From JAOTYV01 sp041557595 (GTDB taxonomy: Bacteria; Pseudomonadota; Alphaproteobacteria; UBA8366), in contig JBFFGE010000001.1 in the NCBI GenBank assembly GCA_041557595.1, positions 21,043 through 85,042 on the forward strand: a stretch of DNA of 64,000 bases, in the 5' to 3' direction. Below, in pieces: positions 43,241-51,403 of this stretch. Every line of letters starts with the position of its first letter. Positions within the stretch are counted from its first letter, which is position 1. Made by a program: the position numbers and the translations under genes. The notes beneath the pieces are model-generated. The model was not told the DNA's origin and made no database searches. It was given only the letters and a program-made list of their open reading frames with translations.

Positions 43241-44077
43241 CTAATGCAGCATCCCGCCGTCGATGATGATCGTGCGGCCGGTGACGTAGTCCGACAGGTC
43301 GGTCGTGAGGAACTCGACGACCCTGGCACAGTCCTCGATCGTGCCTTCGCGCCGTAAGGCGACCCGTTCCCTGGCCATGGCCGAACGGTCGCCGAGCCGG
43401 CCGGTGCGGATGATGCCGGGGGCGATGGCGTTGACGTTGATGTTGAAGGGTCCGAGCTCCTGCGCCAACGCGCGGGTGTAATGGATGATCGCGGCCTTGG
43501 CAGTGCCATAGGGATGGTAGCTTCCCTTGGCGTCTACCCCGGCGGTCGAGGACACGGTGACGATCTTGCCGCCGCCCTGTTTCTTCATGTACGGCGCGAC
43601 CGCCATGCAGGTGTACATGCAGGTCTTCACGTTGATATCGAGGACGCGGGTCAGCATTGCTTCCGGCGTGTCGGACGGCGTACCGGTCGTGACTTCGTCG
43701 AGCGCGTCGTTCGTCCCCGCGCGCGGTGAGCGCTCGTCGGCGAAAATCACCGTGCCGCCCCCGGCGTTGCACACCGCAATGTCGATGCGACCGAGCCGGT
43801 CGGCGACTTCGGCGACAGCCTTCGCCGTCGCGTCCCGGTCGGTCAGGTCGACCTCCAGCCCCATCGATCGCACGCCCAGCGCCGTGCATTCTTCCATGAC
43901 GGTGCCGGCGGTCAGCTGTTCGCGCTCGAATTCATAGACCTCCGCCGCTTTCAGGTTGCGGTCGATAATGGCGATGTCGGCGCCGAGCCCGGCCAGGCGC
44001 AGCGCATAGCCGCGTCCCAAGCCGCGGGCGCCGCCCGTGATCAGGGCAACTTTTCCGGTCAGTTTCTTGTCGGTCAT
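43241..44077 (-). CDS. Short-chain dehydrogenase/reductase
   Basis: 278 residues from the ATG at 44077, preceded by GAGGG. NAD(P)-binding GGARGLGRG at the N terminus, NAGGG, and catalytic Ser in VTVSSTAG with Tyr and Lys in YGTAK. An acidic residue at the end of the second strand (IIDRN) favours NAD+. There is an insertion of about 25 residues after NAGG (DERSPRAGTNDALDEVTTG), unusual for classical SDRs. Convergent with the TPP enzyme gene. Substrate unknown. Confidence 0.88.
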   Translation of the reverse strand: MTDKKLTGKVALITGGARGLGRGYALRLAGLGADIAIIDRNLKAAEVYEFEREQLTAGTVMEECTALGVRSMGLEVDLTDRDATAKAVAEVADRLGRIDIAVCNAGGGTVIFADERSPRAGTNDALDEVTTGTPSDTPEAMLTRVLDINVKTCMYTCMAVAPYMKKQGGGKIVTVSSTAGVDAKGSYHPYGTAKAAIIHYTRALAQELGPFNINVNAIAPGIIRTGRLGDRSAMARERVALRREGTIEDCARVVEFLTTDLSDYVTGRTIIIDGGMLH

Positions 44078-44301
44078 AGTGGCCCTCGTCGAAGGCTGGC
44101 GGGATCGCTCCACGATAGGGTGGCGGGGCGGCGCAGGGCAAGCCGCGCCGGCGGTTCGCTTGGCTGGGATGCCGGACCATATTTCGCATCGCTTCCGACG
44201 ACGTCACCGAAACGGAACGACGACCGCTTCCGAACGATAAGCCGACAGAAGAAACCCCTTTCTGGCCGTCGCCCGGCCACACAAACCGATACACCAGCCG
44301 G

Positions 44302-45138
44302 TTACGCCAGATCGTACCCGTGTTGCTGCAGGAATTCCCTGAACCCGGCGCGTTCGGGCTTCGATAGCTGTCGCGTCACATTCTCCGACCACGGGCAGTA
44401 GTCCAGCGCGCCGTAGAGGTCCACGAGCCGTTGTTTCTCGGGCGGAAGCGGCGACTTCGCATGGCGGCGCTGGTCATAGGCCTCGACGTCCTGCTCAAGC
44501 GACTCGTCGTTATAGCGGTCGGTATGGACCACGACCGATTGCGGCAGGCGCATCGATATGCGCGGCGTCTCGAATTTCGGCCAGCCGCCGGCAAGGCCCG
44601 CAATCGGAAACACGCCCGGCGGCAGGCTCAACAGATCGCGCACCGTGTCCATCTTGTTGCGGATCTGGCTGATCGGGCAGACGCCGAGTCCCGCCGCCTC
44701 GGCGGCGTTGATGAAACACTGCATCGCCAGCGCGGCGTCGACGATGCCGTTCATGAAGGTGTCGACATTATTGTTGGCGTGGTCGTGGCCGCGGATTTCG
44801 GCGAGCCTTTGAATCCGCCGCATGTCGGCGCAGAACACCAGGAAGAGCGGCGCGAGCGGCGGCCAGTCCATGCCGCTGCGAAGCGCCGACAGGGATTCCC
44901 GCAGCGACTGGTCCTTGACCACAATGATCGAGTATTGCTGCAAATCCGATTTCGTCGGGGCCGATTGCGCACAGGCGAGCAGAACCCGCAGCAGGTCGTC
45001 CGGCACCGGATCCGGCTTGTAATGGCGCTGCGAGCCGCGGGCGAGTATGCCGGCCAGCGTTCCTTCGGCGGCCATGTCGCCGCCAAATTCCACCTCGACG
45101 CCATACCGGTCGCCTGCGAGATCCTTGAGAGTCGTCAT
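44302..45138 (-). CDS. Nitroreductase-family FMN oxidoreductase
   Basis: 278 residues from the ATG at 45138, preceded by AAGGAAG. Nitroreductase-fold features are the GSQRHYKPDPVPDDLLRVLL opening, APTKSDLQQYSIIVV for FMN contacts, and AEAAGLGVCPISQIRN followed by GVFPIAGLAGGWP. It would reduce nitro-aromatics, quinones or flavins using NAD(P)H. It lies on the minus strand upstream of the SDR, with a 224-bp gap that holds no obvious gene. Confidence 0.87.
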   Translation of the reverse strand: MTTLKDLAGDRYGVEVEFGGDMAAEGTLAGILARGSQRHYKPDPVPDDLLRVLLACAQSAPTKSDLQQYSIIVVKDQSLRESLSALRSGMDWPPLAPLFLVFCADMRRIQRLAEIRGHDHANNNVDTFMNGIVDAALAMQCFINAAEAAGLGVCPISQIRNKMDTVRDLLSLPPGVFPIAGLAGGWPKFETPRISMRLPQSVVVHTDRYNDESLEQDVEAYDQRRHAKSPLPPEKQRLVDLYGALDYCPWSENVTRQLSKPERAGFREFLQQHGYDLA

Positions 45139-45332
45139 CGATCGCTTCCTTCTCATCCGTCTTTGTGCACACGGCCACGCGCCGAAGGGGCAATGTACCA
45201 AAATTGGGAGGAATAGGATAACCGCGCCGCGACGAGCCGGCGGCGGACACTAATTGACGATGATGCGGATTGCCGATGCATCCCCGGGCGCGATTTTATT
45301 GGCCCCGGCCGGATACGTTCATTGGCGATGTT

Positions 45333-45659
45333 TCAGGCGTGGGCGGAAACCGCTTCGTCGGGGTCGGGCACGATGAACAGTTCACCCACGACGCGAATCG
45401 GCAGGTCATGCCATTTGGCGAAGGCCTGTACCCAGGTAGCGTTATCGCGGACCCACAGCGAATCCGCGGGCAGATACCCGGTCTGGATTTCCACCACATG
45501 CCCGGCCCAAAGCAATTCCCAGAACGGCGCGGCATCGACGGCGACGGCACGCGCGTGCAACCGGCTTTGCATGGCGTAGGTCGTCGGAAATTCGACCACC
45601 ATGGCCCCGGCGGAGTCGCTGGCGCGTTCTGATAGCTGTGCTTGGGTGGAATTGGTCAT
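45333..45659 (-). CDS. Hypothetical protein
   Basis: About 108 residues if the ATG at 45659 is used. I do not recognise it. The composition looks protein-like, with hydrophobic and aromatic residues spread as in a small soluble domain (MVVEFPTTYAMQSRLHARAV, FWELLWAGHVVEIQTGYLP, RVVGELFIVPDPDEAV). No signal peptide or membrane span. Competing open frames on the other strand and phase have less natural composition. It is divergent from the alpha/beta hydrolase gene. The ribosome site is weak, so the start is unsure. Confidence 0.45.
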   Translation of the reverse strand: MTNSTQAQLSERASDSAGAMVVEFPTTYAMQSRLHARAVAVDAAPFWELLWAGHVVEIQTGYLPADSLWVRDNATWVQAFAKWHDLPIRVVGELFIVPDPDEAVSAHA

Positions 45660-45775
45660 GGGATGCCACGGAATTGTTGGGGTGCATCCGAAAATACCGG
45701 GATAAACATTGACGAAAGATGAACGCTCTGCGGAAATCACGCAGGATTTGAATGTGTAGGGAGGCGCACGCGCCC

Positions 45776-46480
45776 ATGAGTGACCGTATTCCCCTGATCC
45801 TGGGTCCCGGCTTGCTGAACACGCCGCGACTTTGGCAGCACCAGGTGGACCACCTGAGCGACATCGCCGACATCCAGATCGTCGACACCACCAGGGATAC
45901 CTCGCTGATCGACATGGCGAAACGGATGCTCGACGACGCGCCGCCGACCTTTGCCTATGCCGGCCTCTCGATGGGCGGCTACATGGCGTTCGAGATGATG
46001 CGTCTCGCGCCGGAACGCGTGCAACGCCTGGCGCTGCTGGACACGTCCGCCCGGGGCGACGTGCCGGCGCGAACGGCCAACCGCAAGGAATTCATCGCGC
46101 TCGCGGAACAGGGCGATTTCGACACGGTCAAGCAACGGTCCCTGCCGATCCTGCTCCATCCGGACAAATTGGACGATGCCGAACTCGTCGCGACCACGCT
46201 CGGCATGGCGGACGAAATCGGCCCGCAGGTCTTCATCCAGCAGATGACGGCGATCATGAACCGGCGGGACAATGTGGACAGTCTCGGCGCGATCGAAGTG
46301 CCGACCATGGTGATCTGCGGGCGCGAGGATCAGGGCACGCCGCTCGAGGTCAGCGAGGAAATCGCCGCCGGCATTCCCGGCGCGCGGCTTTGCGTCGTCG
46401 AAAATTGCGGCCACCTGTCGACGCTGGAACAGCCGGAAGCGGTAACCGCGCTGCTTCGGGATTGGCTGACCTACGACTGA
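45776..46480 (+). CDS. Alpha/beta hydrolase
   Basis: 234 residues from the ATG at 45776, with AGGGAGG about a dozen bases before it. The catalytic triad is visible: Ser in YAGLSMGGYMAFE, Asp in VICGREDQGTP and His in NCGHLSTLEQPEAV. The N terminus (IPLILGPGLLNTPRLW) supplies the oxyanion-hole strand. It resembles the MhpC/esterase group of short hydrolases without a signal peptide. Substrate unknown. It converges with the MmgE/PrpD gene, whose stop is 9 bp away. Confidence 0.88.
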   Translation: MSDRIPLILGPGLLNTPRLWQHQVDHLSDIADIQIVDTTRDTSLIDMAKRMLDDAPPTFAYAGLSMGGYMAFEMMRLAPERVQRLALLDTSARGDVPARTANRKEFIALAEQGDFDTVKQRSLPILLHPDKLDDAELVATTLGMADEIGPQVFIQQMTAIMNRRDNVDSLGAIEVPTMVICGREDQGTPLEVSEEIAAGIPGARLCVVENCGHLSTLEQPEAVTALLRDWLTYD

Positions 46481-46489
46481 TCCGCAGCG

Positions 46490-47911
46490 CTATTCCGCCG
46501 CCGCGGTAGCATAGCGTTTCGCGAATCGTTCGCCATTGTCGCCGCCCGCCTCAAATGCCAGATGCCGGGTCAGGGCGTGCACCGTTTTCAGCGTCCGCAG
46601 ATCGCGCAACGCCTGTCGCGCGGCATCGAAATCCTCAGGCGACAAAAACCCTTCGCAGCAATCCTGGAATTTGGCATCCGTATCTGCCTCGTCGAATGGA
46701 TTGTGGATCGTGCCGCGCGCCCATTGAACGCTTTCCTCGAAGACGCGGCCGTCCTTCAACTCGATTTTCACGTCATGGGGCAGACGGTGCGTCGGGTCGT
46801 CCCCCTCGGCGCCCGCTTCCGTTGCCTCCATCGAGACCAGTGGCAGGAGGGCCCGCAGCTCGGGGCGCTGCACCGCATCGGGCGTGAAATCCGACAGCGA
46901 AACGCGTCCGGATTTCAGCGCGACGCCGACGCAATAATTCATCGAGAATCGCGCCTCCATCTCCTGCTGCGGGTCGGCATGGCAGAGATTGCGCTTGTTG
47001 CCGTACCCGACCACGGTTTCCACCTTGGCCACGTCGTCCGCGGTGAAGCCATGCGCCGCCCGCAACGCGAGCACACCATCGAGCACCCGATGGGCGGAAC
47101 CGCAGCAGGGATAGAGTTTCGGCGCCAGACCGTATTCTTCTATGGCCAGCGGCTGGCCGAGAGTGACGAGGATTTCCGTCCATTCGCGATCCGGCGTGCC
47201 GGCGTAGAGGTCGCAAAAACCGCGCTCGCCTTCGATGGCATCCGGCCGCGCCTCGAACCCATCGGCGGCCATTCGGGCGGCGAGCACGGCGTTCTTGGCC
47301 GCCATTCCCGCATGGAACGGCTTGCCCATCGAGCCGAACTGGACCTTGGCGCCCGACGCCATGCTGACGCCGAGACTGATTGCGCTCGTCATCCTTTCCC
47401 CATCCAGCCCGAGCAACCGGCCGCAGGCCGCCGCCGTGCCGATACAGCCGACCGTCGAGGTATTGTGCCAGCCGAGGTCGTAGTGGCCTCGCCCGATGCC
47501 CCGTCCGATTGCGCCATGGATTTCCAGCCCGACGATATAGGCGTCCATCAGGGCGCGGCCCGAGGCGTCGATCTCCTCGGCCAGCGCCAGCAAGGCGGGA
47601 ATGAGAACCGCGGTGGCATGGGTCAGGCCGGGGGCGTAATTGTCGTCGAAATCCAGGGCATGCGCCGCCATGCCATTGGCCAGCGCCGCATAGGGGGCCT
47701 GCGCCTTGTCGGTGCTGCCGAAAACCGTAGACGGGCCGCTGCCGTAATGCGCCACGGTCTTGCGCAGCCGTTCGGCGCCTGCGTCGCCGGCGCCGGCGAC
47801 CATGCAGGCCACCACATCGATGATCGCATCGCCCGCCCGCGACAATGCAAGCGGCGCGTCGATCTCGGGTGTTTCCGCCGCCCAGCGGCCCAGACTTTCC
47901 GTAATGCCCAT
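46490..47911 (-). CDS. MmgE/PrpD-family protein
   Basis: 473 residues from the ATG at 47911 (GGAG eight bases before). MmgE/PrpD hallmarks are ALANGMAAHALDFDDNYAPG, GLEIHGAIGRG, HNTSTVGCIGTAAACGRLLG, FGSMGKPFHAGMAAKNAVLA and the late YPCCGSAHRVLDG. The family covers 2-methylcitrate dehydratase, cis-aconitate decarboxylase and iminodisuccinate epimerase, so it acts on small polycarboxylates; the reaction is not resolved here. No prpB or prpC is near. The open frame extends upstream into the next gene, but that part is a shadow of the eIF2B-like protein. Confidence 0.9.
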   Translation of the reverse strand: MGITESLGRWAAETPEIDAPLALSRAGDAIIDVVACMVAGAGDAGAERLRKTVAHYGSGPSTVFGSTDKAQAPYAALANGMAAHALDFDDNYAPGLTHATAVLIPALLALAEEIDASGRALMDAYIVGLEIHGAIGRGIGRGHYDLGWHNTSTVGCIGTAAACGRLLGLDGERMTSAISLGVSMASGAKVQFGSMGKPFHAGMAAKNAVLAARMAADGFEARPDAIEGERGFCDLYAGTPDREWTEILVTLGQPLAIEEYGLAPKLYPCCGSAHRVLDGVLALRAAHGFTADDVAKVETVVGYGNKRNLCHADPQQEMEARFSMNYCVGVALKSGRVSLSDFTPDAVQRPELRALLPLVSMEATEAGAEGDDPTHRLPHDVKIELKDGRVFEESVQWARGTIHNPFDEADTDAKFQDCCEGFLSPEDFDAARQALRDLRTLKTVHALTRHLAFEAGGDNGERFAKRYATAAAE

Positions 47912-48018
47912 GTGAGTCGCTCCACGCCAAATTATCCGATCTATTCGGAAGAGAAAGATGACATCCCGCGCCCGTGCGGACAAGGCGGCCCGGCATTCAC
48001 CCTGCCCCGCGCGCGGCC

Positions 48019-48906
48019 TTATGGATGACGGAATTTCAGGGGAAATTCCGTGGAGACACCATCCTCGGTTATCCATGCGGTCACCAGCGACGGCGGGGTA
48101 ATGTCGAAATAGGTGTTGCGCACGGTCACGCCGGACCATCCCGGCGCGGCCAGTTCCGCTGGGTCCATCGCTTCGAGCACGGGCGGCGGAGCGTCTGGCG
48201 CGGCCAATTTGAAGCCTTCGCAACACACGTAGAACGGCCGGCCATGCTGCCGCGCGGCGAGCGCCGCCAGAGATGTGCCGGCCTTGTTGACCACCCCGCC
48301 ATCGGAGCAGACCGTATCGGCGCCAACCAGTGCCAGATCCGCATCCGCCATGGCGAGCCCGATCTGCGCCTCGGTGATCAAGGTTGCCGGTACGCCCCAA
48401 TCCGACAACTGCGCCGCCACCGCATGGCCTTCATTGAGCGGCCGTGATTCGGTAACGATCATCCGCAACTCCGCATCCTTCAGACGGGCGCATGCAAGCA
48501 ATAAGGTGGAACTTCGACTATGGGTCAGCACCGTCTTGCCCGCGCCGATGAGGGTTGCCGCATGTTCGGCGACCCGCATCGACGCTTCATGGGACGCCGC
48601 AATCAGGTTGTCCGCGCATTCCGCCGCCGCCGCACGAGCCGATCCGAGGTCGCCTCCCGGCACCTGTCCCAGACATCGGACCCATTCGCCCGTCAGGTTA
48701 CCGATCGCGGCCATGCTTGGCCGGGCCATGGCCAATGCCCGCCCGCGCACGACCATCGACGCGTGAAATTCTTCGGGATCCGCCGCCGGTATTTCCCAGG
48801 CGCTCTGCTGCAAAAGCGTGAGGGCGCGTCGCGCCAACTCCGCCGCGCCATGCGCCCGATCGGCGCGCAGCGCCGCTACCGCGTCATCGAATGTCCGGTT
48901 ATCCAT
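48019..48906 (-). CDS. eIF2B/ribose-1,5-bisphosphate isomerase-like protein
   Basis: 295 residues. The C-terminal half has the eIF2B alpha/beta/delta family signatures: TVLTHSRSSTLL, MIVTESRPLNEG, GADTVCSDGGVVNKAGTS and the conserved RNTYFDITPP. The bacterial and archaeal members with known activity are sugar-phosphate isomerases (methylthioribose-1-phosphate, ribose-1,5-bisphosphate, aldose phosphates). The N-terminal half is a helical bundle, as in that group. No translation role is expected. It sits between MmgE/PrpD and an acyl-CoA dehydrogenase on the same strand with short gaps (107 and 31 bp). Confidence 0.85.
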   Translation of the reverse strand: MDNRTFDDAVAALRADRAHGAAELARRALTLLQQSAWEIPAADPEEFHASMVVRGRALAMARPSMAAIGNLTGEWVRCLGQVPGGDLGSARAAAAECADNLIAASHEASMRVAEHAATLIGAGKTVLTHSRSSTLLLACARLKDAELRMIVTESRPLNEGHAVAAQLSDWGVPATLITEAQIGLAMADADLALVGADTVCSDGGVVNKAGTSLAALAARQHGRPFYVCCEGFKLAAPDAPPPVLEAMDPAELAAPGWSGVTVRNTYFDITPPSLVTAWITEDGVSTEFPLKFRHP

Positions 48907-48937
48907 AATCTCGAGGCGGCGGCAATCGCCCCTCCGG

Positions 48938-50002
48938 TCATGCCACGGTCAAGGTCGGCCAAAGCTCGTCCGCGCCCCCGGCCGCGATCGCATTCCCCAA
49001 CTTTACGGCCCAGACCGATTCGCTGCCGAAATCGTCGCGCCAGGACCAGAGCCGCCGGCTGTAGCGGTGCAGAATATGTTCCAGCGTAAAGCCGATCGCG
49101 CCATGCACCTGGTGGGCGATCGCCGCGCCCTCGCCGGCCGCCTCGCCGACCCGGATCTTCGCGGCGGCCACTTCCAGGAAGACATGGTCGTCGAAACCGC
49201 CGGCCCGCTCGATCGCATCGGCCGCCGAGCTCGACGCGGCGACCGCCGCCGCGGTTTCGCCGGCCAGGCGCGCCAGATTGTGCTGCACCGCCTGGAACTT
49301 CGAGATCGGCCGCTCGAACGCCACACGATCCTTGGAGTATTGGACGGAGATGTCGAGAATGGCTTCCAGCGCGCCGGCCATCTGCGACGCCCGCGCCGCC
49401 GCGCCCATCATCAGCAGCGCGTCTTCATCGATGCCGGCCGGCGCGTCCGCGACCGCCACGGGGACGGCGCCATCGAAGGTGATCGTATCCTTCGGGTCGT
49501 CCGCGATACTGCGCCCTTCCGCGAGCCGACAAGCGCTGCGTTCCACCAGCGCGACCACCGGCGTGTCGCCGCGCCGCGCCAGGACCGCGACATGTTCCGC
49601 CGCGCGCGCGAACGGGACATTCCGCGCCGCGCCGCTCAGGCTCCCGTCGGCGGCCAGCGTAATCCGGTCTTCGGCGCGCACTGGCGCCACCGTCATCGCG
49701 CCCGGCGGCGCCGAGAGTTCGGCCTGGCCCAACAGCCAACCCGCCAACAGGGTCTCGGCCAGCGGTACCGGCACGGCGAACCCGCCGGATACCCGCAGCA
49801 CCTCGAAACCGTCCACCACGCCGGCGCCGGCCCCGCCCAGCGTGTCGGGCACCCAGGTCAGCGTCAGGCCCGATTCCTCGAGCGCCGTCCATAGCGGCGC
49901 TTTCCAGCCATCGTCCGGCGCGTTGTTGACGGTCTGCGGGTCGCATAGATCCTGAAAAATCCGGGAGGTGGTATCGACGATGATGTTGTCCGTCTCGCTC
50001 AT
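48938..50002 (-). CDS. Acyl-CoA dehydrogenase family protein (short subunit)
   Basis: 354 residues from the ATG at 50002; 17 codons of open frame upstream are not needed. The C-terminal half carries KDRVAFERPISKFQAVQHNLA and HQVHGAIGFTLEHILHRYSRR, the usual FAD-binding and C-terminal helices. The N-terminal and middle domains are weakly conserved and short, the pattern of the smaller subunit in two-gene ACAD pairs (ChsE, FadE26/27-like). The divergently read acyl-CoA dehydrogenase at 50186 would be the larger partner. Substrate unknown. Confidence 0.88.
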   Translation of the reverse strand: MSETDNIIVDTTSRIFQDLCDPQTVNNAPDDGWKAPLWTALEESGLTLTWVPDTLGGAGAGVVDGFEVLRVSGGFAVPVPLAETLLAGWLLGQAELSAPPGAMTVAPVRAEDRITLAADGSLSGAARNVPFARAAEHVAVLARRGDTPVVALVERSACRLAEGRSIADDPKDTITFDGAVPVAVADAPAGIDEDALLMMGAAARASQMAGALEAILDISVQYSKDRVAFERPISKFQAVQHNLARLAGETAAAVAASSSAADAIERAGGFDDHVFLEVAAAKIRVGEAAGEGAAIAHQVHGAIGFTLEHILHRYSRRLWSWRDDFGSESVWAVKLGNAIAAGGADELWPTLTVA

Positions 50003-50185
50003 CTCGCATACGCCCCGTGGTGGATGGCCAGGGTGCTTGCCCGAATGTGACAAAGCCCCAAAAAGCCGGATAAACTAATTTGTCGTTGTTCTCGCCAGAC
50101 GGCAAATCTACGCACAAATATTTATAGCCGCCCGATGCGACGCTGCAAGCGACCGGCGCGGGCGCATTGAAGAAGGACCGGTGTC

Positions 50186-51346
50186 ATGTCGAGCACGATT
50201 CAATTCGATCCCATCCGCCTGCCGCCGGAAGCCCAGCAGTTGCGCGCCGAGGTGCGCGAATTCCTGCGCGAGGAAATGGCCGCCGGAACCTTCGACCCGA
50301 CACGGGGCGATATGAGGCCGTCCTTCAACCCCGAATTCAGTAAGCGCGTCGGCGAGCGCGGCTGGATCGGCATTACCTGGCCGAAGAGGTTCGGCGGCCA
50401 GGAGCGCAGTTTCCTCGACCGCTACGTGCTGACGGAAGAATTCCGCATTTCCAGCGCGCCCGTGCGGGCGCATTTCACCGCCGACCGGCAAAGCGGGCCG
50501 ATGCTGATGAAATATGCGTCGGAGGAGATTCAGAACGACATCCTGCCGCGCATCGTCAAGGGCGAATGCTATTTCTGCATCGGCATGAGCGAACCCGATT
50601 CCGGATCGGATCTGTTCGCCGCCAAGACCAAGGCCGAAAAGACCGACGGCGGCTACCTGGTCAACGGACGCAAGGTCTGGACCAGCAACGCCCACCGTTC
50701 GCACTACATGATCGGACTGTTCCGCACCTCGCCATCGACCGAGCAGAACCGGCGGCACGGCCTGACCCAGTTTCTGGTCGACATGAAGACACCGGGGATC
50801 ACGACGCGGCCGATCCTGCACCTGAACGGCAATCATGAATTCAACGAAGTGATTTTCGAGGACGCCTTCGTCCCGGAAGGCAATGTCCTGGGCGAAGTCG
50901 ACAATGCCTGGAAGCAGGCGACCAGCGAGCTCGCCTATGAGCGTAGCGGTCCGGAACGGTTCCTCGAAACCTTTTACGTCTTGCCCGAACTGGTCCGCGT
51001 GTTGGGCGACAAGCCCGACGCCCGGGGCGCCGAAGGGATCGGCCGGCTGGTGGCGCAACTCCACACGCTGCGCCGCATGTCGATTTCGGTCAACGGCATG
51101 CTCGAAGCCGGCAAGGAGCCGGTGCTGGAAGGCTCGGTCGTCAAGGAACTCGGCACCAATTGGGAACAGAATCTGCCGGCCCGCGCGCGCGACCTGTCGG
51201 CCTTCGCGGATCCGGATGCGGGCAACCGCACCGCCTTCGACGACGTCCTGCGGTTCGCCACCATGATCGCCCCGAAGCTGACGATCCAGGGCGGCTCGAC
51301 CGAAGTCCTGCGCGGCATTATCGCCCGCGGCCTCGGCCTGCGATAA
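50186..51346 (+). CDS. Acyl-CoA dehydrogenase (large subunit type)
   Basis: 386 residues. GWIGITWPKRFGGQ in the N-terminal domain, the FAD/substrate motif GMSEPDSGSDLFAAKTKA, WTSNAHRSHY, and TIQGGSTEVLRGIIARGLGL at the C terminus. It introduces an alpha-beta double bond into an acyl-CoA, passing electrons to ETF. It faces the shorter paralogue across a 183-bp divergent region that must hold both promoters, and is followed 57 bp later by an ADP-forming acyl-CoA synthetase on the same strand. Confidence 0.93.
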   Translation: MSSTIQFDPIRLPPEAQQLRAEVREFLREEMAAGTFDPTRGDMRPSFNPEFSKRVGERGWIGITWPKRFGGQERSFLDRYVLTEEFRISSAPVRAHFTADRQSGPMLMKYASEEIQNDILPRIVKGECYFCIGMSEPDSGSDLFAAKTKAEKTDGGYLVNGRKVWTSNAHRSHYMIGLFRTSPSTEQNRRHGLTQFLVDMKTPGITTRPILHLNGNHEFNEVIFEDAFVPEGNVLGEVDNAWKQATSELAYERSGPERFLETFYVLPELVRVLGDKPDARGAEGIGRLVAQLHTLRRMSISVNGMLEAGKEPVLEGSVVKELGTNWEQNLPARARDLSAFADPDAGNRTAFDDVLRFATMIAPKLTIQGGSTEVLRGIIARGLGLR

Positions 51347-51403
51347 TCCAAATCTTTCGGATCAAACAAGAACGGCACCTACAGCCCGCTAGAAGGAATA
51401 GTC

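Noticed and set aside
44078..44301. Possible small gene between the SDR and nitroreductase genes
   Set aside because: Open frames exist on both strands, but they are Arg/Pro/Ser-rich with no ribosome site or protein-like pattern.
47912..48400. N-terminal extension of the MmgE/PrpD protein
   Set aside because: The extra 163 codons overlap the eIF2B-like gene in another phase and lack family sequence; the ATG at 47911 has a good ribosome site.
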